NCBI RefSeq assembly: GCF_002631185.1
Contig: NZ_PDNU01000008.1
Coordinates: 1-64,000, forward strand
DNA: 64,000 bases
Reading direction: 5' to 3'
Source: Teichococcus rhizosphaerae
GTDB lineage: Bacteria > Pseudomonadota > Alphaproteobacteria > Acetobacterales > Acetobacteraceae
The notes beneath the pieces were generated by a model. It saw only the letters and a program-made list of their open reading frames with translations. It did not search any database and was not told the DNA's origin. A program made the position numbers and the translations under genes. Below, one piece after another: positions 37,802 through 46,527 of this stretch (its first letter is position 1; each line of letters begins with the position of its first letter).

Positions 37802-38728
37802 TCAGCCGGTGAACACCACCGTCTTGTTGCCGTTCAGGATCACCCGGTCCTCCAGGAAGAAGGTGATGGCGCGGGCCAGCACGCGGCGCTCGATGTCGCG
37901 CCCCTTGCGGACCAGGTCCTCGGCCGTGTCGTGGTGGCTGATGCGCTCCACGTCCTGCTCGATGATCGGCCCCTCGTCGAGGTCGGCGGTCACGAAATGC
38001 GCGGTGGCGCCGATCAGCTTGACGCCGCGCGCATGCGCCTGGTGGTAGGGCCGCGCGCCCTTGAAGCCGGGCAGGAAGGAATGGTGGATGTTGATGCAGC
38101 GCCCGGGCAGCTTCGCCGCCAGCCCGTCCGACAGCACCTGCATGTAGCGCGCCAGCACCATCAGCTCCGAGCGCGTCTCCTGGAACAGGCGCCAGATCTC
38201 CGCCTCCTGCTCCATCTTGGTGGCGCGCGTCACGGGCAGGTGGTGGAAGGGCACGCCGGTGAAGTCGAGATGCGCGTAGGTCTCCAGCGGGTGGTTGGAG
38301 ACGATGCCGGTCAGCTCCATCGGCAGCTCGCCGATCCGCCAGCGGTAGAGCAGGTCCGCCAGGCAGTGGTCGAAGCGGCTCACCAGCAGCATCACCCGGC
38401 GCTTCGCCGCGCGCTCGCGCAGCATCCACTGCATGCCGAAGCGCTCCCCCACCGGCTGCACCGCCGCCCGCAGCGCCTCCGCCTCCACCGCGGGCGGCAC
38501 GTCGAGCACCACGCGCATGAAGAAGCGGCCGGTGGCGGTGTCGTCGAATTGCTGCGCCTCCTGGATGTTGCCGCCCGCCTCGAACAGCGCCGTGGCCACC
38601 GCGGCGACGATGCCGGGGCGGTTGGCGCAGGTGAGCGTCAGCACATGGTCCGTGCGGATCTTGACCAGGCTCTGGCTGTCCCGGCTCTGGCTGTCCCGGC
38701 TCTGGCCGGTGGGGATGGGAAGGGTCAT
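37802..38728 (-). CDS. purU: Formyltetrahydrofolate deformylase
   Basis: PurU hydrolyses 10-formyl-THF to formate and THF, balancing one-carbon units and feeding formate to purine synthesis. The 308-residue protein has an N-terminal ACT domain ([20 protein letters not shown] near residue 30) and a C-terminal formyltransferase-like domain. The catalytic set is visible in [13 protein letters not shown] and in [16 protein letters not shown]. The N-terminal leader contains a repeat, [10 protein letters not shown], produced by a 15-bp tandem duplication. The start at 38728 is the only Met before the ACT domain other than one further upstream. Confidence 0.95.
   Translation of the reverse strand: MTLPIPTGQSRDSQSRDSQSLVKIRTDHVLTLTCANRPGIVAAVATALFEAGGNIQEAQQFDDTATGRFFMRVVLDVPPAVEAEALRAAVQPVGERFGMQWMLRERAAKRRVMLLVSRFDHCLADLLYRWRIGELPMELTGIVSNHPLETYAHLDFTGVPFHHLPVTRATKMEQEAEIWRLFQETRSELMVLARYMQVLSDGLAAKLPGRCINIHHSFLPGFKGARPYHQAHARGVKLIGATAHFVTADLDEGPIIEQDVERISHHDTAEDLVRKGRDIERRVLARAITFFLEDRVILNGNKTVVFTG
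38671..38706. repeat. 15-bp tandem repeat in the purU leader codons
   Basis: TCTGGCTGTCCCGGC is present at 38671-38685 and 38686-38700, with a partial third copy to 38706. The period is a multiple of three, so the frame is kept and the protein gains copies of SRDSQ ahead of its ACT domain. Confidence 0.9.
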
Positions 38729-38883
38729 CGCGGGGGGCGTGCTCTGCGGTTCCGGTCGGGAAACTGCTGGGTTATGCGCTGGGAGGAGCCCTGCCAATCC
38801 GCAAAATGCGCGGGCAGCAGGAACGCCGCGCGACGCGCCCGCGCGAAATGCCTCCGGCGCCGTGCCTGCGCTATAAGGCGGGC

Positions 38884-40128
38884 GTGTTGAACGAACCCTC
38901 CTCGCCTCCCGAGACCTCCCCGCCCTGGGCCGCCGTGCTCGGGGCCGGGCCGGCCGGGCTGATGGCCGCCGAAACCCTGGCCAGCGCCGGGCACCGCGTC
39001 GTGGTGTTCGACCGGATGCCCTCCGTGGCGCGGAAATTCCTCATGGCCGGGCGAGGCGGGCTGAACCTCACCCACAGCGAGCCCCTGCCCGGCTTTCTCG
39101 CCCGCTATGGCGAGGCCGCCACCCGCCTGGCGCCGCTCATCGCCGCCTTCCCGCCCGAGGCGCTGATGCGCTGGGCGGAGGGGCTGGGCCAGCCGGTCTT
39201 CACCGGCAGCTCGGGCCGGGTCTTTCCGCGCGCCATGAAGGCCTTGCCGCTGCTGCGCGCCTGGCTGGCGCGGCTCGGCGCGCTGGGCGCCGAGATCCGG
39301 CTCCGGCATGACTGGCTGGGCTTCGCGCCGGATGGGGCGCTGCGCTTCCGCACGCCGGAGGGCGAGGCATCGCTGCGCCCCTCTGCCACCGTCCTGGCGC
39401 TGGGCGGCGCCTCGTGGCCCCGGCTCGGCGCGGATGGAAGCTGGGTCTCCGCCCTGCCCGGCCTGCCGGTGGCGCCGCTGCGGCCGGCCAATATGGGCTT
39501 CCGCGCCGAATGGTCGGAGCCGTTCGTGGCGCGGCACGCGGGCACGCCGCTGAAGCGCATCGCCCTGCGTTTCGGGGAACAGGCCGTGCGCGGGGAGGCG
39601 GTGATCACCCGCGACGGCATCGAGGGCGGCGCGGTCTACGCGCTGTCCGCGCCGCTCCGGGAGGCCATCGCCCGGGAAGGCGTGGCGGTGCCGCTTCTCG
39701 ACCTGCGCCCCGACCTCGATGCCGGCGAGGTGGCGCGCCGCCTGGCCATGCCACGCCGGGGACAGTCGCTCTCCACCTTCCTGCGCAAGGCGCTGGCGCT
39801 GCCTCCCGTCTCGATCGGGCTGTTGCAGGAGGCGCTGCACGCCGGGGCGCCGCCCGCCGAGCTGCCACGGCTGGTGAAGGCGCTGCCGCTGCGCCTGGTC
39901 GCGCCGCAGGGGCTGGAGCGGGCCATCTCCTCGGCGGGCGGCCTGCGCCTCGCGGCGCTGGATGAATGGCTGATGCTGCGGGAGCGCCCCGGCCTCTTCG
40001 CCGCCGGCGAGATGCTGGACTGGGAGGCACCCACGGGCGGCTACCTGCTCCAGGCCTGCTTCGCCACGGGGCGGCAGGCCGGGCTGGGCGCCGCCCGCTG
40101 GCTGGAGGGGCAGGCCCGCCACGGTTGA
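38884..40128 (+). CDS. BaiN/RdsA-type flavoprotein (TIGR03862-like)
   Basis: This protein (414 aa from GTG at 38884) opens with the dinucleotide-binding [21 protein letters not shown] and has [12 protein letters not shown] near residue 55, typical of the YhiN/BaiN family of FAD proteins. The C-terminal [18 protein letters not shown] near 385 is the family end motif. The function of this subgroup is not established. The frame is open to 38806, but that extension is not conserved-looking; AAGGCGGG just upstream of the GTG is a fair ribosome binding site. The stop codon lies in a tandem repeat. Confidence 0.75.
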   Translation: MLNEPSSPPETSPPWAAVLGAGPAGLMAAETLASAGHRVVVFDRMPSVARKFLMAGRGGLNLTHSEPLPGFLARYGEAATRLAPLIAAFPPEALMRWAEGLGQPVFTGSSGRVFPRAMKALPLLRAWLARLGALGAEIRLRHDWLGFAPDGALRFRTPEGEASLRPSATVLALGGASWPRLGADGSWVSALPGLPVAPLRPANMGFRAEWSEPFVARHAGTPLKRIALRFGEQAVRGEAVITRDGIEGGAVYALSAPLREAIAREGVAVPLLDLRPDLDAGEVARRLAMPRRGQSLSTFLRKALALPPVSIGLLQEALHAGAPPAELPRLVKALPLRLVAPQGLERAISSAGGLRLAALDEWLMLRERPGLFAAGEMLDWEAPTGGYLLQACFATGRQAGLGAARWLEGQARHG

Positions 40129-40167
40129 GGCAGGGCGGCTGAGGAAGGGCGGCTGAGGAAGGGCCGG
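40126..40167 (+). repeat. Three 14-bp units placing TGA in all three frames
   Basis: TGAGGCAGGGCGGC, TGAGGAAGGGCGGC and TGAGGAAGGGCCGG start at 40126, 40140 and 40154. The first TGA is the stop of the flavoprotein gene. The 14-bp period puts the three stops in three different frames. Confidence 0.9.
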
Positions 40168-40195
40168 GGCGCCGAGCCAGCGGCACCCCGGCCCT
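40160..40195. terminator. Hairpin between the flavoprotein and MscS genes
   Basis: AGGGCCGGGG (40160-40169) and CCCCGGCCCT (40186-40195) form a 10-bp stem. It lies between two convergent stop codons, so it may end both transcripts. Confidence 0.6.
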
Positions 40196-40199
40196 CGCT

Positions 40200-42509
40200 T
40201 CAGGCCGGCTGCCGCGCCTCGGTACCGGAGTCCGGCCCCGCTTCCGGCTCCGGCCAGGCGCCGCGCGCCGGCATGACCAGCGAGGGGCGCGGCGGCGTGA
40301 GCGCGATGCCCTCGCGGTCGAAGCGCTGCTTCAGCCGCAGGTTGAAGGCGCGGCCGACGCTCCATTGCTGCAGGGCGCGGGTGCGCAGCCCGCCCAGGAT
40401 GGTGATGCCGTCCGGCGTGAACTGGTCCACGCCCCAGATCGCGAGCCCGCCCAGCATGTTGGGGCCGAGGGCCGGGTCGTTCTGCAGCTCCTCCCCCACC
40501 TCGTTCATGATCTTCATGGCCCGGTCGAGGTCGGTGTCGTAGCCCACCACCACCTTCACCGTATACACGCCGAAGCCGCGCGAGCGGTTCTTCAGCGCCT
40601 TGATCTGGCTGAAGGGAATGGTGTGCAGCGCGCCGTCGCCGTCGCGCACCCGCACGGTGCGGATGGTGACGCTCTCCACCGTGCCGGCGCGGTCGCCCGT
40701 GTCGATGGTGTCGCCGATGGCGATGGTGTCCTCGATCAGCATGAACAGGCCGGTGATGACGTCCTGCACGAGCTGCTGCGAGCCGAAGGAGATGGCGAGG
40801 CCGACCACGCCCGCGCCGGCCAGCAGCGGCGCCACGTTGATGCCGAGGTTGCTCATGATCGCGATGACCGTGAGCGCGCAGAGCACCACGAAGGCGAAGT
40901 TGCGCAGCATGGGCAGCAGGGTGCGGGCGCGGGTGCTGTGGTCGCGCGGGCGGCCGGCGGAATCGCTCGGCGTCAGCGCGTGTTCCACCGCCGTGTCCAG
41001 CGTGATCCAGATCACCCAGCCCACCAGCACCGCCACCGCGATGGAGGCGATGGGGCGGAAGATGGCGAAGCCGATGCCGCCCGAGATCCAGGCCAGGATG
41101 TCGAAGTTCCAGAGCCGCAGGCAGAGCACCGCCACCGCCACCGTGGCGAGGACGCGCAGCAATTGCCGCAGCAGCGCCAGGTAGCGGCCCTGGAGCTGGC
41201 GGGCGAGGCTGCCACGGCCCTGCTGCATGGCCTCCGTCAGCCGCGCCAGCATGCCCGAGAGCGCGAAGGTGACCGTGATCACCAGCAGGATCATGCCGAT
41301 GCTGAGCAGCGCGCGCCCCAGGAAGGCGCCCTGGCCCAGCCCCAGCAGGCGGGAGATCACATGGCCCGCCACCAGGATCAGCGCCAGGAAGTGCCAGTAA
41401 TCGGCCACGGTGCGGCCCACGGCCCGGAAGGTGCCGCCCTTGCCGGTGGCGGCCTCGGTGCGGCTGTCCACCAGCAGGCGGCGCACGGCGCGGCGCCGGC
41501 GCAGCACGAACAGCACGGAAACGACCACCAGCGCCGCGTCCACCGCGAGGCCGGCCAGCAGCGCCGCGTCCGGCCCGATGATCCAGCGCAGCTCGGCATC
41601 CCGCAGGTTGGAGCTGGCGGCGGCGAGGGCGGCCAGCGCCACCAGCCAGGGCAGCACCCGGCGCCGGGCATAGCGGGCGATCTGCCAGCCCCGCAGCGGC
41701 CCCAGCAGGAAGAACAGCGGATAGCCCAGCCGCCAGACCAGCGCGCCCAGCAGGAACGGCGTGGCCACCGCCAGAAACAGCCGCGCTTCCTGCCAGCCAC
41801 CGGGCACCATGGCCGTCCAGCCGAAGATCACCATGGTGGCCGGCACCAGCGGCGCCAGCCGGCGCGCGGCCTCCAGCCCGGCGGTGCGCCAGAGATCGGC
41901 GCGGCTCTCGGGATGGAAGCGCTCGGCATCGCGGCGCGGCCGCAGCCAGGGCAACGCGGAAAGCCCGTAGAGCAGCGCCGCCGCCAGGCCCCAGCCGCCT
42001 CCCGCCCAGAGCAGGAAGCGCAGCACGTCGCCTTCCTCCCAGGCCGTGCCGAGCCGTCCCGCCAGCTGCTCGCCGGCGGCGGCGAAGCGCTGCCTGAGCG
42101 TGCCGCCTTCCACATGCTCGCGCACTGACTGGCCGACATCGGTCAGCCCCGCCGCCACGGCGCCCAGCAGCCCCGCCTCCGGCGGAGGATCGGCCGCCTC
42201 GGCGGGGGTGGCGGGCGCGGCGGCATTGGGCGCGGCCTGCGTCCGCGCGGCGAGGCTCGCCCGCAACTGCTCAAGCTGGGTGACGAAGGCGGCGCGGTCC
42301 GCGTCGTTGCGCAGCGTGGCGAGAATGCCGTCCAGCGCCGCCACGGGGTCCGCCGCTGGAGCCGCCGCAGCGGGCGTGCCGGCGGGCGTGGTGGCGGGCG
42401 TGGTGGCGGGCGCGGCGGGACCCTGGCCCTGGGCCGCGAGCGGCAGCCCCAGGCCAAGAGCGAGCAGCGCGATGCCCAGCCATCCGGTCAGTCGTTGAAT
42501 TCCAGGCAC
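40200..42509 (-). CDS. Large mechanosensitive channel of the MscS family
   Basis: This inner-membrane channel (769 aa) would open under hypo-osmotic stress. It has a signal peptide (ending near AAQGQ, residue 30), an Ala/Pro/Thr-rich periplasmic stretch, about ten membrane segments, and the MscS core near 520-640. The pore helix and cytoplasmic beta domain read GVVGLAISFGSQQLVQDVIT and GLFMLIEDTIAIGDTI. Length resembles MscK/YbiO-type large channels. The start is GTG at 42509, with AAGGA 7 bp upstream; the long frame before it is non-coding. Convergent with the flavoprotein gene. Confidence 0.88.
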   Translation of the reverse strand: MPGIQRLTGWLGIALLALGLGLPLAAQGQGPAAPATTPATTPAGTPAAAAPAADPVAALDGILATLRNDADRAAFVTQLEQLRASLAARTQAAPNAAAPATPAEAADPPPEAGLLGAVAAGLTDVGQSVREHVEGGTLRQRFAAAGEQLAGRLGTAWEEGDVLRFLLWAGGGWGLAAALLYGLSALPWLRPRRDAERFHPESRADLWRTAGLEAARRLAPLVPATMVIFGWTAMVPGGWQEARLFLAVATPFLLGALVWRLGYPLFFLLGPLRGWQIARYARRRVLPWLVALAALAAASSNLRDAELRWIIGPDAALLAGLAVDAALVVVSVLFVLRRRRAVRRLLVDSRTEAATGKGGTFRAVGRTVADYWHFLALILVAGHVISRLLGLGQGAFLGRALLSIGMILLVITVTFALSGMLARLTEAMQQGRGSLARQLQGRYLALLRQLLRVLATVAVAVLCLRLWNFDILAWISGGIGFAIFRPIASIAVAVLVGWVIWITLDTAVEHALTPSDSAGRPRDHSTRARTLLPMLRNFAFVVLCALTVIAIMSNLGINVAPLLAGAGVVGLAISFGSQQLVQDVITGLFMLIEDTIAIGDTIDTGDRAGTVESVTIRTVRVRDGDGALHTIPFSQIKALKNRSRGFGVYTVKVVVGYDTDLDRAMKIMNEVGEELQNDPALGPNMLGGLAIWGVDQFTPDGITILGGLRTRALQQWSVGRAFNLRLKQRFDREGIALTPPRPSLVMPARGAWPEPEAGPDSGTEARQPA

Positions 42510-42804
42510 GGCAATTCCTTCACTCCTGGTCGGTGGCGTCGGGTCAGGGGGGAATGCCGGCCCGGTGCGGGGGGTTGCGCCACCGCCTCCCCCCTGGCCG
42601 GCACCGCGCGCGAAGGCCGAGATGGTTCCGGCGGCGCGCAGGGCCGTGTTCGCGCGCCTTTTCCCCCGGCACGGAACGGGTGCGCTGCGATACGCTGCCC
42701 GGCCCGGTGCCGGCAAGGCCCGCGCGGTCCAGAAAGGCGGCGCCCGGCGGCTCCTCCCGGCGCGGCACGCCTGCTGGCCCGGCACTTGCATGGAGCGCCT
42801 CGCC
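42510..42804. other. Divergent spacer, no gene seen
   Basis: This 295-bp GC-rich spacer must hold the promoters of the MscS-type and acetyltransferase genes. I could not place -35/-10 boxes or operators with confidence. The acetyltransferase frame is open through it but without conserved content. Confidence 0.4.
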
Positions 42805-43356
42805 ATGAACACCATCCCCGACACCACCCTGCTGCGCCCCGCCACCGAGGCCGACCTGCCCGCCATCACGGCCCTCTATGGCCATCATGTGCGGCAGGGC
42901 TGCGCCTCCTTCGAGACAACCGCGCCCGACCTGGCGGAGATGCGACGCCGCTTCGAGGCGCTGCGGGCCCTGAACATGCCGTATCTGGTGGCGGAACAGC
43001 ATGGCGCGGTGCTGGGCTACGCCTATGCCGGGCCTTACCGCCCCCGCGCCGCCTACCGCGACACGGTGGAGAACTCCGTCTATGTGCGGGCCGATGCCGC
43101 GGGGCGTGGCATCGGCCGCCTGCTGCTCGGCGCGCTGGTCGAGGCCTGCGCGGCGCGCGGCGCCCGCCAGATGATCGCCGTGGTGGGCGACAGCGACAAC
43201 CTCGCCTCCATCCGGCTGCACGAGGCGATGGGCTTCACCCTGGTGGGCACGTTGCGCAGCGTCGGCCGCAAGCATGGGCGCTGGCTGGATTCCGTGCTGC
43301 TCCAGCGGGCTCTGGGGAAAGGCGACGCCACGCCGCCGGACAGCGAGCCGGCGTGA
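42805..43356 (+). CDS. GNAT acetyltransferase, phosphinothricin/MnaT type
   Basis: This 183-residue enzyme transfers acetyl from acetyl-CoA to an amine. It follows the Pat/Bar/MnaT layout: LLRPATEADLPAITALYGHH at the start, ASFETTAPD near 38, the acetyl-CoA loop VRADAAGRGIGRLLLGAL near 95-112, and a C-terminal MGFTLVGTLRSVGRKHGRWLD. MnaT proteins acetylate methionine sulfoximine, phosphinothricin and similar amino acids; the true substrate here is unknown. The Met at 42805 has GGAG 10 bp upstream; a Met five codons earlier lacks one. The eut genes follow after a repeat. Confidence 0.85.
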   Translation: MNTIPDTTLLRPATEADLPAITALYGHHVRQGCASFETTAPDLAEMRRRFEALRALNMPYLVAEQHGAVLGYAYAGPYRPRAAYRDTVENSVYVRADAAGRGIGRLLLGALVEACAARGARQMIAVVGDSDNLASIRLHEAMGFTLVGTLRSVGRKHGRWLDSVLLQRALGKGDATPPDSEPA

Positions 43357-43409
43357 CGGCGCCTCCCTGCCTTTGCCACATGCGGGGAGCCAAAAGCGGG
43401 CCGCGCACA

Positions 43410-43453
43410 TTGTTGGCTGCGCTCCGCGCGCTTTGTTGGCTGCGCTCCGCGCG
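43410..43453. repeat. 21-bp direct repeat upstream of eutB
   Basis: TTGTTGGCTGCGCTCCGCGCG occurs at 43410-43430 and 43433-43453 with 2 bases between. Within each unit GCGC motifs can pair. It lies just before the eutB ribosome binding site region and may affect transcription or be a remnant of a dispersed repeat. Confidence 0.85.
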
Positions 43454-43489
43454 GGGGCCATGGCAGCATGAGCCCCGAGGAGGCCGCGC

Positions 43490-44878
43490 ATGACGACCCG
43501 CACCAGCCTGGCCGGTGGCGAGCGCCACCGCTTCGAGGACCTCAGGGCGCTGCTCGCCGCCGCCTCCCCCCGCCGCTCGGGCGACGAGCTGGCGGGGATC
43601 GCCGCGGAAAGCGATGCCCGCCGCGTCGCCGCCCGCATGGCGCTGGCCGAGCTGCCGCTCGCCGCCTTTCTCAGCGAGGCGCTGATCCCCTATGAGCGGG
43701 ACGAGGTGACGCGGCTGATCCTGGACGGGCATGACGAGGCCGCCTTCGCCCCCGTCCGCCACCTGACCGTGGGCGGCCTGCGGGACTGGCTGCTGGCCCA
43801 TGAGACGGAGGCCGCCACCCTCGCCGCCCTGGCGCCGGGGCTGACGCCGGAGATGGTGGCGGCCGTCTCCAAGCTGATGCGCAACCAGGACCTGATCGCG
43901 GTGGCCCGGAAGTGCCGGGTGGTCAGCGCCTTCCGCAACACGCTCGGGCTGGAGGGCCGGCTGGCCAGCCGCCTGCAACCCAACCACCCGACGGACGACC
44001 CCCGCGGCATCGCCGCCGCCATGCTGGACGGGCTGCTGCTCGGCAGCGGCGACGCGGTGATCGGCATCAACCCGGCCACCGACAACATCCCCAACTGCAT
44101 CGCGCTCACCGAGATGCTGGAGCGGCTGCGGCTGCGCCACGAGATTCCGATCCAGGGCTGCGTGCTGACCCATGTGACCAACGCCATCGCCATGATGGAG
44201 CGCGGCGCGCCGGTGGACCTGGTGTTCCAGTCCGTGGCCGGCACGGAAAAGGCCAATGCCGGCTTCGGCGTGAACCTCGCCCTGCTGCGCGAGGCGCATG
44301 AGGCGGCGCTGGCCCTGAAGCGCGGCACGGTGGGGGACAACGTGATGTATTTCGAGACCGGCCAGGGCGCCGCCCTTTCGGCCGAGGCGCATCACGGCGT
44401 GGACCAGCAGACGGTGGAGGCGCGCGCCTATGCCGTGGCCCGCGCCTTCCGCCCGCTGCTGGTGAACACGGTGGTGGGCTTCATCGGCCCCGAATACCTC
44501 TATGACGGCAAGCAGATCATCCGGGCCGGGCTCGAGGACCATTTCTGCGGCAAGCTGCTCGGCCTGCCGATGGGGGTGGATGTCTGCCACACCAACCATG
44601 CCGAGGCCGACCAGGACGACATGGACACGCTGATGACCCTGCTGGGCACGGCCGGCGTCAACTTCCTGATCGCCGTGCCGGGGGCGGACGACATCATGCT
44701 GAACTACCAGAGCCTGTCCTTCCACGACATCCTGGCGCTGCGGAGCCTGCTCGGCCTGCGCCCCGCGCCCGAGTTCGAGGGCTGGCTGGAGCGGATGGAG
44801 ATGCTGGACGCGCGGGGGCGGATGCGCGCGCTGGACCCTGGCGCCGCCCGCCTTTCCGGGCTGATCGAGGCCGGCTGA
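43490..44878 (+). CDS. eutB: Ethanolamine ammonia-lyase large subunit
   Basis: With EutC this B12-dependent enzyme splits ethanolamine into acetaldehyde and ammonia. The 462-residue chain is the full TIM-barrel subunit, with NPATDNIPNCIALTEML near 200, ETGQGAALSAEAHHGVDQQT near 288, and VCHTNHAEADQDDMD near 365. GAGGAGG precedes the ATG by about 6 bp. Its stop TGA overlaps the eutC ATG (TGATG). No microcompartment shell, EutA reactivase or regulator gene is adjacent, so this looks like the simple catabolic form found in many soil proteobacteria. Confidence 0.96.
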   Translation: MTTRTSLAGGERHRFEDLRALLAAASPRRSGDELAGIAAESDARRVAARMALAELPLAAFLSEALIPYERDEVTRLILDGHDEAAFAPVRHLTVGGLRDWLLAHETEAATLAALAPGLTPEMVAAVSKLMRNQDLIAVARKCRVVSAFRNTLGLEGRLASRLQPNHPTDDPRGIAAAMLDGLLLGSGDAVIGINPATDNIPNCIALTEMLERLRLRHEIPIQGCVLTHVTNAIAMMERGAPVDLVFQSVAGTEKANAGFGVNLALLREAHEAALALKRGTVGDNVMYFETGQGAALSAEAHHGVDQQTVEARAYAVARAFRPLLVNTVVGFIGPEYLYDGKQIIRAGLEDHFCGKLLGLPMGVDVCHTNHAEADQDDMDTLMTLLGTAGVNFLIAVPGADDIMLNYQSLSFHDILALRSLLGLRPAPEFEGWLERMEMLDARGRMRALDPGAARLSGLIEAG

Positions 44879-45597
44879 TGGCGGGGTGGGAGCGGCTGCG
44901 GATGGCCACCCGGGCGCGCATCGGCCTTGGCCGCGCGGGCGACGCGCCGGCGCTGCGCGACGTGCTCGCCTTCCAGATGGCCCATGCGGAAGCGCGCGAC
45001 GCGGTGCACGCGCCGCTGGACCTGGACAGGCTGGCGGCCGACCTCGCCCCCCTCTCCTTTCTCGCCCTGCGCAGCGCGGCGCCGGACCGCGCCACCTATC
45101 TGCGCCGTCCCGATCTCGGCCGCCGGCTGGCGCCGGGGGAGGCGGCGAAGCTGCAAGCGGGCGAGCACGACATCGCCTTCATCCTGGCCGACGGGCTTTC
45201 CGCCACCGCCGTGCAGCACCACGCCCCCGCCCTGTTGCGGGCGGCGCTGGAGCGGCTGCGGCCCCATCGTGTGGCGCCGCTGGTGGTGGCGCTGCAGGCC
45301 CGCGTGGCGCTGGGCGACGAGATCGGCGCCGCATTGCGGGCCCGGCTCTGCGTCGTGCTGATCGGGGAAAGGCCGGGGTTGAGCGTGGCGGACAGCCTCG
45401 GCGTCTACATGACCTTCGCGCCCCGTCCGGGCAGGGCGGATTCGGAGCGCAACTGCATCTCCAACATCCATGGCCGGGGCGGGCTGGACCACGCGGCGGC
45501 GGCGGACAAGCTCGCCTGGCTGGCGCGCGAGGCGCTGGCGCGGGGGCTCAGCGGCGTCGGGCTGAAGGAGGAGATGAACCCTCTCCTGCCGGGCTGA
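44878..45597 (+). CDS. eutC: Ethanolamine ammonia-lyase small subunit
   Basis: EutC (239 aa) completes the cobalamin site of the lyase. Visible features are ARIGLGRAGDAPALRDVLAF at the start, the B12-contacting segments EHDIAFILADGLSATAVQ near 98, and VVLIGERPGLSVADSLGVYM near 160, and SERNCISNIHGRGGL near 190. The N-terminal extension of enterobacterial EutC is missing; this short form is usual outside that group. Translation is coupled to eutB by a one-base overlap. It is convergent with the DedA gene 6 bp away. Confidence 0.95.
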   Translation: MAGWERLRMATRARIGLGRAGDAPALRDVLAFQMAHAEARDAVHAPLDLDRLAADLAPLSFLALRSAAPDRATYLRRPDLGRRLAPGEAAKLQAGEHDIAFILADGLSATAVQHHAPALLRAALERLRPHRVAPLVVALQARVALGDEIGAALRARLCVVLIGERPGLSVADSLGVYMTFAPRPGRADSERNCISNIHGRGGLDHAAAADKLAWLAREALARGLSGVGLKEEMNPLLPG

Positions 45598-45603
45598 GCC
45601 GCC

Positions 45604-46296
45604 TCACACCGCCACGCGGCTGAAAGTGTGGCCCTTCTCCGGCGCGGGTGGCGCGGAGGCGGGGCCCTGCGGCACAGGCTGGGGGTGCGGCTCGGCCGGG
45701 GCGTGAACGGGAGCCTGGGGCGAGCCGTGGGCCTGAAGCTGGGCCTGGGCCTTGCGGCGGCGGTGCTGGATGAAGCGGAAGATGAGGTAGAGCACCACCG
45801 CCCCGCCGATTCCGGCCAGGGCATAGCTGGTGTTGCGCTCGCCGAGCCAGGCCACCAGGAACCAGCCGGCGGCCACGAAGGAGGCGGCCCAAAGCCCCGC
45901 GGCGATGAAGTTCAGCGTGGCGAAGCGGATGCGCTTCATGCCGGCGATGCCGCAGGCGGCCGAGGCCACGTTCCGCACCCCGTAGACGAAGCGGAAGGAC
46001 AGCACGAACAGCGTGCCGTAGCGGTCCAGGAAGCGCAGCGCCGCGGCCATCCGCTTTTCCGCGCCGGGGATCTTGCGCACGGCGCGCATGCCGTAGCGCT
46101 GGCCCAGGGTGAACCAGAGCTGGTCGCCCAGGAAGGAGCCGATCCAGACCGAGACCATCAGGATCCAGGGGTCGATCAGCCCTGTCGCGTGTCCGGCGGC
46201 GGAAGCCAGAATGACGAATGTCTCGCCCTCGAAGAACGCCCAGGCCGCGGCCGCCAGATAAGCCAGTGCCCCCCAATCCGCCCAGAACTCGGCCAC
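45604..46296 (-). CDS. DedA family membrane protein
   Basis: DedA proteins are inner-membrane proteins, several of them lipid flippases. This one (230 aa) has about five hydrophobic segments and the family motif FxGD-type region, IGSFLGDQLWFTLGQRYG near residue 52, followed by FVLSFRFVYGVRNVASAACG near 100. The C-terminal 45 residues are a Pro/Gln/His-rich soluble tail. A GTG at 46296 is chosen because GGGAGGG lies about 6 bp upstream; a longer frame to 46365 is not supported. Confidence 0.82.
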   Translation of the reverse strand: MAEFWADWGALAYLAAAAWAFFEGETFVILASAAGHATGLIDPWILMVSVWIGSFLGDQLWFTLGQRYGMRAVRKIPGAEKRMAAALRFLDRYGTLFVLSFRFVYGVRNVASAACGIAGMKRIRFATLNFIAAGLWAASFVAAGWFLVAWLGERNTSYALAGIGGAVVLYLIFRFIQHRRRKAQAQLQAHGSPQAPVHAPAEPHPQPVPQGPASAPPAPEKGHTFSRVAV

Positions 46297-46527
46297 GCAT
46301 GTCCCTCCCTGTCCATAGTGCCGAACGATGGGGAATTTAACAGAGGAGTTGAACCATAATCTCACGCGGGCGTGAAATTTTTTGCCTCACAAACAGAAAA
46401 GGCACGCCCAAAGGCCAAGTCATGGCTTGAAGTTGCAAGGCTTGGTTGAATTCCGCCGCCGGTTTGGTCTTGCCGGGGGCGCGGCACGGTTTGCCGGGAG
46501 GAGGATCCCTCCCCCCGGCCGCCGGCC

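Noticed and set aside
43490-45597. Bacterial microcompartment operon for ethanolamine
   Set aside because: Only eutB and eutC are present; there are no shell, reactivase or aldehyde dehydrogenase genes around them.
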